Shown here: positions 1-8,429 of the stretch, one piece after another | Position numbering within the stretch: the stretch's first letter is position 1 | Layout: each line of letters starts with the position of its first letter | Origin: a virus | Reading direction: 5' to 3' (one strand) | DNA: 23,488 nucleotides | IMG/VR virus record: IMGVR_UViG_3300010148_000124 | Location: 1-23,488 of that record | The notes under the pieces: generated by a model | What the model was told of the DNA's origin: nothing | Database searches by the model: none | Seen by the model: only the letters and a program-made list of their open reading frames with translations | Program-made: the position numbers and the translations under genes

Positions 1-1
1 A

Positions 2-1306
2 CGACCAGACAATATATTAAACAACTGGAGAGTTACAAAAACTACATTAAGACTAGGCCGAAGAATAGTAGGCAAGTGTATGATGGGCTCAACTTCAAAC
101 GCATTAGATAAAGGTGGAGACAACTTTAAAAAATTATACCAAGCTTCAGACGTTACAAAAAGAAATAGAAACGGACAAACTTCTAGCGGACTCTATTCTC
201 TTTTCATCCCTATGGAATGGAACTACGAAGGATTCATGGATACTTTTGGATCACCTGTATTCCTTACGCCAGAAAATAAAACAATCGGAAGAGACGGTGT
301 TGAAATTACAATCGGAGTAATTGAGCATTGGGAAAATGAAGTAGAAGGATTAAAGAGTGATCAAGATAGTTTAAATGAATACTATAGACAGTTTCCACGA
401 ACAGAGCAACACGCTTTTAGAGATGAAACAAAAGATAGTTTATTTAATTTAACTAGGATATATGAGCAAATAGATTATAATGAAGAAATAAATAATATAT
501 CTTCTGTAACTAGAGGTAGCTTCATGTGGGAGAACGGTGTAAAAGATACTAAAGTAAAATTTATTCCAAATAAAGATGGTAGATTTTTAATATCATGGGT
601 TCCACCTAAAAACTTACAAAATAGAGTGATTATAAGAAATGGTATTAAATATCCTGGAAACGAACACGTTGGATCATTTGGTTGTGATTCTTATGATATA
701 TCTGGTACTGTTGATGGCAAAGGTTCTAATGGATCTCTTCATGGACTAACTAAATTTTCTATGGAAGATGCACCACCAAATCATTTTTTCTTAGAATATA
801 TATCAAGACCTCAAACAGCTGAAATATTCTTTGAAGATGTTTTAATGGCTTTGATTTTTTATGGTATGCCCATATTAGCTGAAAATAATAAACCTAGATT
901 ATTGTACCATTTAAAACGTAGAGGATATAGAGGTTTTTCGATGAATCGTCCAGATAAAGTTTGGAATAAATTATCAACAACAGAAAGAGAAATAGGTGGT
1001 ATACCTAACTCTAGTGAAGACATTAAACAAGCACATGCAGCTGCTATAGAATCTTACATAGCTAGTTATGTAGGTAAAGTTGAAGAAGGTTATGGAGATA
1101 TGTATTTCCAAAAAACATTAGAAGATTGGAGTAAGTTTAATATAAACAATAGAACAAAGTACGATGCTACTATAAGTTCTGGTTTAGCAATAATGGCTTG
1201 TAATAAAAATAGATATAGACCAAATCCAGAGAAAAAATATCAACCTATAAGTTTAGGTATAAAAAGATATGATAACGATGGAATAATTTCAAAAATAATA
1301 AAATAA
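2..1306 (+). CDS. terL: Terminase large subunit, C-terminal part (5' end outside window)
   Basis: This is the motor and nuclease that packages DNA into the prohead. The frame is open from base 2, so the first ATG at 80 is internal and the true start and Walker A ATPase motif lie upstream. Just after that ATG, GSTSNA followed by a GGDNF segment resembles the ATPase coupling region of phage terminases. The RNase H-like nuclease domain follows. Counting from the ATG at 80, candidate metal ligands are D203 and D206 in FGCDSYD, E268 in ILAENN, and D314 in SSEDIKQAHA; this order and spacing are typical of TerL nucleases. The portal gene starts 4 bases after the stop, the usual packaging-gene order. 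The first roughly 400 bases use a wider set of codons than the rest. The terminase call is secure by motif and neighbour; the catalytic residue assignments are inferred without an alignment. Confidence 0.93.
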   Translation, partial: RPDNILNNWRVTKTTLRLGRRIVGKCMMGSTSNALDKGGDNFKKLYQASDVTKRNRNGQTSSGLYSLFIPMEWNYEGFMDTFGSPVFLTPENKTIGRDGVEITIGVIEHWENEVEGLKSDQDSLNEYYRQFPRTEQHAFRDETKDSLFNLTRIYEQIDYNEEINNISSVTRGSFMWENGVKDTKVKFIPNKDGRFLISWVPPKNLQNRVIIRNGIKYPGNEHVGSFGCDSYDISGTVDGKGSNGSLHGLTKFSMEDAPPNHFFLEYISRPQTAEIFFEDVLMALIFYGMPILAENNKPRLLYHLKRRGYRGFSMNRPDKVWNKLSTTEREIGGIPNSSEDIKQAHAAAIESYIASYVGKVEEGYGDMYFQKTLEDWSKFNINNRTKYDATISSGLAIMACNKNRYRPNPEKKYQPISLGIKRYDNDGIISKIIK

Positions 1307-1310
1307 ATAG

Positions 1311-3707
1311 ATGCAAATTTCTTATAACAGTAATAGTTCTTTTCCAGATCAGGTAGTACCAGATGCAGAAAAAGCAACTCAAGAATATGGTCTTGCTGTA
1401 GGTAGAGCTATCGAAGGTGAATGGTTTAGAAATTATAGGTATGGAACTAACTCTCCTGGTTATGCTGTTAATTTTAATAACTATAATTTATTAAGGCTAT
1501 ATGCTAGAGGTGAACAACCAGTACAAAAATACAAAGATGAATTAGCTATTAATGGTGATTTATCTTATTTAAATTTAGACTGGAAACCTGTACCTGTTGT
1601 ATCTAAGTTTGTAGATATTGTAGTTAATGGTATATCACAAAGAAGTTACGATATAAATGCTTATGCTCAAGATCCTGTTTGTTCTAAAATAAGAACTGAC
1701 TATGCTAGAGATTTATTAGTTGATATAAATGCTAAAGAGTTTTTAGAAGATGCTAAAAAACTTCTTGGTGTTGATGCTTTTTCTATGGATCCAGATAGTG
1801 CTCCTAGAGATAAAGAAGAATTAGAAGTTCATTTACAAATGGATTTTAAACAGTCTGTTGAAGTAGCTGAAGAAGAAGTTATAAATCAAGTTTTAGATAA
1901 AAATAAATACGAATTAGTTAGACAAAGAATAAATCATGATTTAACTGTTTTAGGTATTGGCTGCGTTAAAACAATGTGGAATAAATCTGAAGGTGTAGTA
2001 GTTGATTATGTAGATCCAGCTAGCTTAGTTTATTCTTATACTGAAGATCCTAACTTTCAAGATTTATATTATGTAGGTGAAGTTAAGTCTGTATATTTAT
2101 CTGATATTAAAAAACAATATCCACATTTAACTAAAGAAGAGTTAGAGATTATACAAGAATATCCTGGTAACTCTGAATATTTAAGAAGTTATAGTGGTAG
2201 ACAAGACAACCAAACTGTACAAGTATTATATTTTGAATATAAAAGTTATTCTGATCAAGTATTTAAAATAAAAAATACAGATCAAGGTTTAGAAAAAGCT
2301 TTACAAAAGTCAGATACATTTAATCCACCTGAATCAGATTCATTTAAAAAAGTATCTAGAACAATAGAAACTCTTTATTCTGGAGCTAAAATACTAGGTC
2401 ATCCAATGATGTTAGACTGGAGGCTATGTGAAAATATGACTAGACCTGTTGCTGATACGTGTAAAGTTAATTTTAATTACGCTATATCTGCACCTAGAAT
2501 GTATAAAGGTCGTATTGAATCTCTTGTTAGTAGGATAACAGGTTTTGCAGATATGATACAGTTGACTCATTTAAAACTGCAACAAGTATTAGCTAGAATA
2601 GTACCTGACGGTGTTTACTTAGACATGGACGGTTTAGCAGAAGTTGATTTAGGTAATGGAACTAACTACAACCCAGCTGAAGCTTTAAACATGTATTTTC
2701 AAACTGGTAGTATTGTAGGTAGATCTTTAACTCAAGATGGTGAATTAAATAGAGGTAAAGTTCCAATACAGGAATTACAAACAGGTTCTGGTGGTTCTAA
2801 GATACAGTCTTTAATAACTACATATCAGTATTACTTACAAATGATACGTGATGTAACCGGTTTAAATGAAGCTAGAGATGGTAGTAATCCAGATAAAAAC
2901 TCATTAGTTGGTTTACAAAAGCTAGCTGCTGCTAATAGTAATACAGCTACAAGACATATACTACAGTCTAGTTTATACTTAACTTTAAGAGCTTGTGAAA
3001 ACATATCATTAAGAGTTGCAGACTCTTTACAGTTTCCTTTAACTAAACAAGCTTTAGAAAATAGTATATCTGCTTTTAATTCAGCTACGTTAGAGGAGTT
3101 AATGAAAATAAATATACATGACTTTGGTATATTTATAAGTTTAGAACCAGATGAAGAAGAAAAAGCACAGCTAGAACAAAATATACAAATAGCTTTAAAA
3201 TCTGGTCAAATATATTTAGAAGACGCTATTGATATTAGAGAAGTTAAAAACTTAAAGCTAGCTAATCAATTACTTAAGTTTAGAAGAAAGAAAAAGCAAG
3301 AGCAAGATGAAGAAACTAAACTTAAAAATATAGAAGCTCAAGCTAGTGCTAACGCACAATCAGCTGAAAAATCTGCTTTAGCTGAAATGCAAAAACAACA
3401 AGCATTAACTGAAAGCACTGTACAAGTTGAAAAAGCTAAATCTCAATTTGATATACAAAAAATGCAAATGGAAGCTCAGATTAAAAAGCAGATTATGGAG
3501 TTACAGCATGGATATGATATGCAGTTAGCTACGATCAAGGTTCAACAAGAGAAAGCTAGAGAAGAGTTTATAGAAGATAGAAAAGATAAAAGAACTAGAA
3601 TATCAGGTACGCAACAAAGCGAAATGATAAGCCAAAGAAAAAATGATTTACCTCCTAAAGATTTTGAACAAGGAGAGATAGGTATACAAGATTTTATGCC
3701 ACAATAA
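1311..3707 (+). CDS. Portal protein
   Basis: The protein has 798 residues and would form the dodecameric ring at the capsid vertex through which DNA enters and leaves, and on which terminase and tail dock. The call rests on position directly after terL, on length suited to podovirus-type portals, and on overall character: a mixed alpha/beta body (for example the KPVPVVSKFVDIVVNGI segment near residue 90) and a long helical C-terminal part. From about residue 614 to 770 the sequence is rich in Q, K, E and A, has few helix breakers and is probably coiled coil; it could be a barrel or helical crown, or an anchor for internal proteins. The last 40 residues are polar. ATG at 1311 is the first start after the terL stop, and there is no Shine-Dalgarno sequence. 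No single diagnostic motif is visible, so the call depends largely on synteny. Confidence 0.88.
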   Translation: MQISYNSNSSFPDQVVPDAEKATQEYGLAVGRAIEGEWFRNYRYGTNSPGYAVNFNNYNLLRLYARGEQPVQKYKDELAINGDLSYLNLDWKPVPVVSKFVDIVVNGISQRSYDINAYAQDPVCSKIRTDYARDLLVDINAKEFLEDAKKLLGVDAFSMDPDSAPRDKEELEVHLQMDFKQSVEVAEEEVINQVLDKNKYELVRQRINHDLTVLGIGCVKTMWNKSEGVVVDYVDPASLVYSYTEDPNFQDLYYVGEVKSVYLSDIKKQYPHLTKEELEIIQEYPGNSEYLRSYSGRQDNQTVQVLYFEYKSYSDQVFKIKNTDQGLEKALQKSDTFNPPESDSFKKVSRTIETLYSGAKILGHPMMLDWRLCENMTRPVADTCKVNFNYAISAPRMYKGRIESLVSRITGFADMIQLTHLKLQQVLARIVPDGVYLDMDGLAEVDLGNGTNYNPAEALNMYFQTGSIVGRSLTQDGELNRGKVPIQELQTGSGGSKIQSLITTYQYYLQMIRDVTGLNEARDGSNPDKNSLVGLQKLAAANSNTATRHILQSSLYLTLRACENISLRVADSLQFPLTKQALENSISAFNSATLEELMKINIHDFGIFISLEPDEEEKAQLEQNIQIALKSGQIYLEDAIDIREVKNLKLANQLLKFRRKKKQEQDEETKLKNIEAQASANAQSAEKSALAEMQKQQALTESTVQVEKAKSQFDIQKMQMEAQIKKQIMELQHGYDMQLATIKVQQEKAREEFIEDRKDKRTRISGTQQSEMISQRKNDLPPKDFEQGEIGIQDFMPQ

Positions 3708-3718
3708 ATAAAAACAAC

Positions 3719-3735
3719 TATTATATTATATTATG
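3719..3735 (+). repeat. A/T pentamer-repeat leader at the scaffold gene start
   Basis: Period-five copies of TTATA run directly into the ATG at 3733. The same arrangement, slightly longer, precedes the gene at 6842. The tract holds no purine-rich ribosome site. It may act as an unstructured leader or as part of a late promoter; the sequence alone does not decide this. Confidence 0.6.
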
Positions 3736-4938
3736 TCACAAAAAGAAAAAGAAAAACCTGTAGTAGATGATACTAAAGAAGGTTTAAAAATAAAAAAGAA
3801 ACCAAGTTTAAGAAATAAAACACCTGAAACTACTAAGTTAGATTTAAGTAAAAAAGAAAAAGATGCCGTTCAAGAGCCAGAAACAACGAAAGTTGTGTTA
3901 CAGTCTGATGAGAAAAAAGAAGAACAAGTCGTGGGATTGCAAGAAGTGGGATCAACACACGAAGAAGAAAAACCTACCGAAGAAACTAAAGTAGAAAATA
4001 AAACAGAAGAAAAACAAGAGGAAGTTAAATCTCCTATTAGCGAAGTAATTAAAGAAAAAGAAGTTAAAGAAACTACTAAAGAATTAAAAGAAGCTGTAAG
4101 AGATGAAAAAGTAACTGGAAAAAAGTTACCTGAAAATATTGAAAAGCTAGTTTCATTTATGGAAGAAACTGGTGGTACTGTAGAAGACTACGTTAATTTA
4201 AATAGAGATTATTCTAAATATGATTCTAAGTCTTTACTACAAGAGTACTATAACAAAACTAAACCACATTTAGATTCAGAAGAAATAAACTTTTTAATGG
4301 AAGATAATTTTTCGTATGATGAAGACGTGGATGAAGAGCGAGATATAAGAAAAAAGAAACTCGCTTATAAAGAAGAAATTGCAAAGGCCAAAAAATTTTT
4401 GGAAAGTTCAAAGAGTAAATATTACGATGAGATCAAGTTGAGACCAGGCGTTACTCAAGAACAGCAAAAAGCTTTGGACTTTTTCAATAGATACAACAAA
4501 GAACAACAAATAGCTGAGCAACGTAGAAAAACGTTTAGAGAAAATACAAGCAACACTTTAAATGAAGAGTTCGAAGGTTTCGAATTTGATTTAGGTGAAA
4601 AGAAATTTAAATATAGTATCTCTAATCCTTCTGCAGTTGCTGAAAAACAGTCAGACTTAAACACATTCGTTAAGAAGTTCTTAAACAAAGAAGGTGAAGT
4701 TGTTGATACTGTAGGTTATCACAAAGCTATTTACGCTGCTGATAATGCTGATACTATTGCTAATCATTTTTATGAGCAAGGCAAAGCTGATGCTATAAAA
4801 GATATGATGGCAAAATCAAAAAATATAACTAACGAACCTAGGCCACAGGCTACTGGTGATGTGTTTATAAATGGTTTAAGAGTTAAAGCAGTTAATGGCG
4901 TTGATACTTCTAAGTTGAAAATTAAAAGTAAAAAATAA
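3733..4938 (+). CDS. Probable capsid scaffolding protein
   Basis: The product has 401 residues and lies between portal and capsid genes, where tailed phages keep the scaffold. The first 130 or so residues are almost entirely K, E, T, V and Q, low in complexity and probably disordered. The middle (about residues 135-300) is acidic and predicted helical. The C-terminus ends in a lysine-rich tail, SKLKIKSKK, after NGLRVKAVNGVD; a basic C-terminal helix that touches the coat protein is typical of scaffolds. No protease motif is visible, and no separate prohead protease gene lies between portal and capsid. Codon use is patchy: about 3865-3965 and 4320-4460 use rarer codons such as GTG, GTC, TTG and GAG more than their surroundings. 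The function is inferred from place and composition; a capsid-internal structural protein is the main alternative. Confidence 0.72.
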   Translation: MSQKEKEKPVVDDTKEGLKIKKKPSLRNKTPETTKLDLSKKEKDAVQEPETTKVVLQSDEKKEEQVVGLQEVGSTHEEEKPTEETKVENKTEEKQEEVKSPISEVIKEKEVKETTKELKEAVRDEKVTGKKLPENIEKLVSFMEETGGTVEDYVNLNRDYSKYDSKSLLQEYYNKTKPHLDSEEINFLMEDNFSYDEDVDEERDIRKKKLAYKEEIAKAKKFLESSKSKYYDEIKLRPGVTQEQQKALDFFNRYNKEQQIAEQRRKTFRENTSNTLNEEFEGFEFDLGEKKFKYSISNPSAVAEKQSDLNTFVKKFLNKEGEVVDTVGYHKAIYAADNADTIANHFYEQGKADAIKDMMAKSKNITNEPRPQATGDVFINGLRVKAVNGVDTSKLKIKSKK

Positions 4939-4958
4939 CAACAACTAAAAATTAAAAA

Positions 4959-6446
4959 ATGGGATTATCGGGAGGAGCTTTTCCAGCTTCAATTACTCCT
5001 ATGCCGAATAAAATTACAGTTCAAGATAATTATATAGATTTTCATGATACTAATTTTTCGACATGGACACAACAATATCTACCTGAGCTTTACGAAGCGG
5101 AAGTAGAAAGATACGGAAACCGAACTATTGGAGGTTTCTTGAGAATGGTTGGCGCTGAAATGCCAATGACATCTGATCAAGTTATTTGGTCTGAACAAAA
5201 TAGATTACACATTGCTTATAACTCTGTTACTGTTGCTTTACCTAGTGGTGGTGCTGATCCAGTATACACGGTTACTATTGCTCTACCAACTGGTCAATCT
5301 ACTGGTGCTGTAAGAGTTGGTAACACTATATTGGTATCTGACAACGCTACTGGTTTAGTTACTGCTAAATTCTTAGTAACAGCTGTAGGTAATAGCTCAG
5401 GTAACAAACAAGATGTTTTAACTTGTACTAGTTACGAAGGAGCTACGTTAGTAGGTGGTAGTTTAATTAGTGCTAATAACAGTTTATTTGTATACGGTTC
5501 TGAATTTCCAAAAGGAAGTAACGGAATGGCAGGTGCAATTGAGCCTAAGTTAAGCACTTTTGAAAACTCACCAATTATCATTAAAGACAACTTTGAGATA
5601 AGTGGTTCTGATGCTGCTCAAATCGGCTGGATAGAAGTATCTACTGAAGAAGGTCAGTCGGGCTATATGTGGTATTTAAAATCTGAGTCTGAAACAAGAT
5701 TAAGATTTGAAGATTACTTAGAAATGGCAATGGTTGAAGGTAAAAAAATGGCTACTGCAAATCAAGACTTCGGAAATTCATTTGGACCAACTGGTGCTAG
5801 GGATGCACACATAAAAGGTACTGAAGGTTTATTTGATGCTATTGAAACAAGAGGTAATGTATATTCTGGTTTTGCTGGTGCTGCTGCTCCTGGTTCAGGT
5901 GCTTTAGGAGATTTTGATGAAATCCTTAAAAACTTAGATAAGCAAGGTGCTATTGAAGAAAACATGTTATTCTTATCCAGATCTACTGCTCTTGACTTTG
6001 ACGATATGATTGCTGCTATGGCAGGTGGAGGTTATTCTTCTACTGCTTCTGCTTCTTATGGTTTATTTGAAAACGATGGAGATATGGCACTTAGTTTTGG
6101 ATTTTCTGGTTTTAGAAGAGGTTCTTATGACTTCTACAAAACTGATTGGAAATATCTAAACGATGCTACAACTAGAGGATTAGATAAAGAAATTGATGGT
6201 GTACTTGTTCCAGCTGGAACTTCAACAGTATACGATCAAATGATGGGATCTAATATTAGAAGACCTTTCTTACACATAAGATATAGAGCTTCAGAAGCTG
6301 ATGATAGAAGAATGAAATCTTGGATCACTGGTTCTGTTGGAGGTGCTTATACTTCTGATCTTGATACTATGAGAGTTAATTTCTTATCTGAAAGATGTTT
6401 AGTAACTCAAGCTGCTAATAACTTCGTGTTATTTAAAGGAGCTTAA
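4959..6446 (+). CDS. Major capsid protein (probable HK97 fold)
   Basis: The 495-residue product would form the icosahedral shell. It follows the scaffold by 20 bases and precedes a small capsid-type protein. The N-terminal region (FSTWTQQYLPELYEAEVERY, GGFLRMVGAEMP) looks like the N-arm and start of the capsid core. Residues about 89-180 are a T/G/V-rich beta stretch that differs from the flanking mixed sequence and may be an insertion domain. Residues 190-495 contain charged helices with loops, ending near RRPFLHIRYRASEADDRRMKSW. The leader is AAAAATTAAAAA with no Shine-Dalgarno sequence; A-rich leaders favour high expression in Bacteroidota. No prohead protease site could be assigned. The capsid assignment rests on synteny, length and composition, not on a diagnostic motif. 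Confidence 0.83.
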   Translation: MGLSGGAFPASITPMPNKITVQDNYIDFHDTNFSTWTQQYLPELYEAEVERYGNRTIGGFLRMVGAEMPMTSDQVIWSEQNRLHIAYNSVTVALPSGGADPVYTVTIALPTGQSTGAVRVGNTILVSDNATGLVTAKFLVTAVGNSSGNKQDVLTCTSYEGATLVGGSLISANNSLFVYGSEFPKGSNGMAGAIEPKLSTFENSPIIIKDNFEISGSDAAQIGWIEVSTEEGQSGYMWYLKSESETRLRFEDYLEMAMVEGKKMATANQDFGNSFGPTGARDAHIKGTEGLFDAIETRGNVYSGFAGAAAPGSGALGDFDEILKNLDKQGAIEENMLFLSRSTALDFDDMIAAMAGGGYSSTASASYGLFENDGDMALSFGFSGFRRGSYDFYKTDWKYLNDATTRGLDKEIDGVLVPAGTSTVYDQMMGSNIRRPFLHIRYRASEADDRRMKSWITGSVGGAYTSDLDTMRVNFLSERCLVTQAANNFVLFKGA

Positions 6447-6477
6447 TTATTGTTTAACATTTAAAAGAATAGAAATT

Positions 6478-6777
6478 ATGGGATACGTAAAAGTAAAAAA
6501 AGCTGCAGGTGCATTTGATCTTGTGTGTGCAGAAAATGTAGGTACAGTTAAAGCTTCTGGAACAGGAACTTCATTAAAAATTGCAATAGCATATATTGGA
6601 GGCGCTTCTGACAGTGACATTCTTACACTAACTTCTACTAATGATGGTAGCGCTGGTGGAGGATTTGTTCAAGCAGATGTTCAAAATTTAGTTGAAGCTA
6701 TTGGAAAAATTGGTGGAGGATCGGGAACGATTGAAGTCAGTATGTCTAATACTTTAGCTAGTGCTGCGTTAGCTTAA
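6478..6777 (+). CDS. Small capsid-associated (decoration or head-fibre type) protein
   Basis: This 99-residue protein is rich in G, A, S, T and V and looks wholly beta (VGTVKASGTGTSLKIAIAY, DILTLTS), with a Gly-rich turn GGGSG and an Ala-rich C-terminus. It starts 31 bases after the capsid stop and is followed 15 bases later by a strong terminator, so capsid and this gene appear to end one highly expressed transcription unit. Small proteins directly downstream of capsid genes are often decoration or cement proteins. That role is inferred from context; no family motif is recognised with certainty. It has no signal peptide or membrane segment. Confidence 0.7.
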   Translation: MGYVKVKKAAGAFDLVCAENVGTVKASGTGTSLKIAIAYIGGASDSDILTLTSTNDGSAGGGFVQADVQNLVEAIGKIGGGSGTIEVSMSNTLASAALA

Positions 6778-6792
6778 TCAAAACAATAATAA

Positions 6793-6818
6793 GATCCCGC
6801 TTCGGCGGGGTCTTTTTT
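6793..6818 (+). terminator. Rho-independent terminator after the capsid unit
   Basis: An 8-bp stem (6793-6800 with 6805-6812) closed by a TTCG tetraloop is followed by six T residues. One pair is a T-G wobble. It is a strongly GC-rich island in very AT-rich DNA. It lies 15 bases after the stop of the 99-residue protein gene and 23 bases before the next ATG. Confidence 0.93.
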
Positions 6819-6820
6819 AA

Positions 6821-6844
6821 ATTATTATATTATATTATATTATG
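6821..6844 (+). repeat. A/T pentamer-repeat leader at the 260-residue protein gene
   Basis: The bases between the terminator and the ATG at 6842 are period-five TTATA repeats, matching the leader at 3719-3735. If the terminator is efficient, transcription of the next gene must come from readthrough, or from a promoter in or near this short tract. Confidence 0.6.
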
Positions 6845-7624
6845 GAAACAAAAGAAAAAAAAGCTCCAGCTAAAGCTGAAGTTAAAAAAGATACTTGGGA
6901 GTATAAAGATAGAAGTTATTATTTATTAAATGACAAAACTCCTTTAACATATACAATAATGTCAAAACACTCTAGAAGATATCCTTGTGTTTGGTTTGAT
7001 CCAGACAAAGGTTATGAAAGAGAGTTAAGATATGCGACTAATCAAAAATCTATATTTGTAGATGAACAAAATGGTCCTGCTACTTTAGCGCATATTGTTT
7101 TTGATGAAGGACATTTATATGTTAAAAAAGAAAAAAGAAACTTGCAAGAATTTTTAGCTAAACACCCACATAATGGTGTTTTATTTGCTGAGTTTGATCC
7201 AATAGTAGAAGCAGAAGATCAATACGACTTTTTAGAACTAGAGTTAGAAGCTATGAATATAGCTACTAATATGGATATAGATCAATTAGAAGCTATATTA
7301 AGAGTGGAAGTAGGTAGCAGTGTAAATAGTTTATCTAGTAAAGAACTTAAAAGAGATGGTTTGCTTTTCGCTAAGTCAAATCCAAAACTTTTTATAGATC
7401 TTTCTGAAGATGAAAACGTTGTTCTTAGAAACTTTGCTATAAGAGCTACTGAAGCTAGAATAATTATTTTAGCAGAAGACCAAAGAACTTTTAAATGGGG
7501 TAGTAATGGACGTAAATTAATGAGTGTACCATTTGATGAAAACCCTTACTCAGCTATGGCTGCTTGGTTTAAAACAGATGAAGGACTTGAAGTTTATAAA
7601 TCAATAGAGAAAAAACTTAAATAA
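6842..7624 (+). CDS. Conserved phage protein of unknown function, head-tail module
   Basis: The product has 260 residues. The first 20 are K/A/E-rich and probably disordered. The remainder looks globular: a beta-rich part with SKHSRRYPCVWFDP and ELRYATNQKSIFVDEQNGPA (about residues 40-85), then a helical part (120-200) and a conserved-looking C-terminus, FDENPYSAMAAWFKTDEG. From memory, similar proteins occur in uncultured marine phages beside capsid and connector genes, without a known function. It stands alone between two strong terminators, suggesting a separately tuned expression level. It could be a head-completion protein or a tail-assembly factor; nothing visible decides this. No catalytic motif was found. 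Confidence 0.85.
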   Translation: METKEKKAPAKAEVKKDTWEYKDRSYYLLNDKTPLTYTIMSKHSRRYPCVWFDPDKGYERELRYATNQKSIFVDEQNGPATLAHIVFDEGHLYVKKEKRNLQEFLAKHPHNGVLFAEFDPIVEAEDQYDFLELELEAMNIATNMDIDQLEAILRVEVGSSVNSLSSKELKRDGLLFAKSNPKLFIDLSEDENVVLRNFAIRATEARIIILAEDQRTFKWGSNGRKLMSVPFDENPYSAMAAWFKTDEGLEVYKSIEKKLK

Positions 7625-7640
7625 CAAGTGATAATAATTA

Positions 7641-7667
7641 AGGCGGCTATGCGGCCGCCTTTTTTTT
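7641..7667 (+). terminator. Rho-independent terminator before the connector genes
   Basis: Inverted arms AGGCGGC (7641-7647) and GCCGCCT (7654-7660) enclose a six-base loop and are followed by seven T residues. A7640 can add one more pair with T7661. The next ATG, at 7680, is only 12 bases after the T tract, so the downstream operon depends on readthrough or on a promoter lying further upstream. Confidence 0.92.
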
Positions 7668-7679
7668 AAAAAAATTAAA

Positions 7680-8426
7680 ATGGCAATAAACGTAAATACA
7701 GTATATACAACAGTATTGAGTATATTAAACAAAGAACAAAGAGGTTATTTAACACCTTTTGAGTTTAATAAATTAGCTACTCAAGTACAGTTAGAAACAT
7801 TTGAAAAGTTTTTTGACGACTATAATCAATATTTACGTATGCCAAAAACAGATGTAGATTTTGCATCTAGGATGGAGAATATTAGAAACCAATTTCAAAT
7901 ATTCAATAAAAATGCAAGTGCTTCCGCAGTATCAAACAATGTGTATACTCAGCCAACCGATCTATATAGATTTGGTTCTGCGTTTTATGAAACTGGTAAA
8001 AACTCTCCAGAAATACAAATAGTTAGTAGAAGAGAATTACATCAACAAAATCTTTCTCCATTAACTCAACCTACTACTAATTTCCCTATAGCTACATATC
8101 AAGATAATAAACTAACAGTTTCACCTGCAGTTACTTCGCCAGCAGTATCTGATGTAGGTTTTAATTACATTAGAAAACCAGCTGACGTAGTTTGGGCTTA
8201 TGGTGTAGATACTACAACTGGTGCTTTTATATGGGATGGAACTCCTGGTTTTGCAATAACACCTATTATAGGTGGCGCTTCTGTTAACTTTGAAATAAGT
8301 GATATTCAACAAACAGAAGTTATACTTAAAATATTACAATATTCTGGTGTAGTAATAAGAGATCCTAACATAGTACAGGCTGCTGCAAGAGAGTTACAAG
8401 AAGAAGAAGTAAATTCAAAAAGATAA
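7680..8426 (+). CDS. Head-tail connector/ring-type structural protein
   Basis: The 248-residue product opens with a helical segment (VNTVYTTVLSILNKEQRGYL, then TPFEFNKLATQVQLETFEKF) and continues as beta-rich sequence with many T, V and P residues. I recall similar N-termini in structural proteins of crAss-like and other Bacteroidota podoviruses, encoded just before the tail-tube gene, but cannot verify this here. It overlaps nothing and is followed after 3 bases by the next gene, so the two are probably translationally coupled. The position between head and tail genes supports a ring or adaptor role at the neck. No enzymatic motif is visible. Confidence 0.72.
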   Translation: MAINVNTVYTTVLSILNKEQRGYLTPFEFNKLATQVQLETFEKFFDDYNQYLRMPKTDVDFASRMENIRNQFQIFNKNASASAVSNNVYTQPTDLYRFGSAFYETGKNSPEIQIVSRRELHQQNLSPLTQPTTNFPIATYQDNKLTVSPAVTSPAVSDVGFNYIRKPADVVWAYGVDTTTGAFIWDGTPGFAITPIIGGASVNFEISDIQQTEVILKILQYSGVVIRDPNIVQAAARELQEEEVNSKR

Positions 8427-8429
8427 TAC

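Noticed and set aside
80-85. ATGATG at 80-85 as the true start of the terminase
   Set aside because: The same frame is open to base 2 and encodes sequence that reads as part of a terminase; a start here would remove the ATPase domain.
114-320. A 68-residue reading frame overlapping the terminase gene on the + strand
   Set aside because: It lies wholly inside the terminase frame, which carries clear nuclease motifs and continues upstream; it has no motif or leader of its own.
6447-6477. A Bacteroidota-type promoter before the 99-residue gene
   Set aside because: The AT-rich gap has partial matches to -33 and -7 elements, but none with both parts at good spacing.
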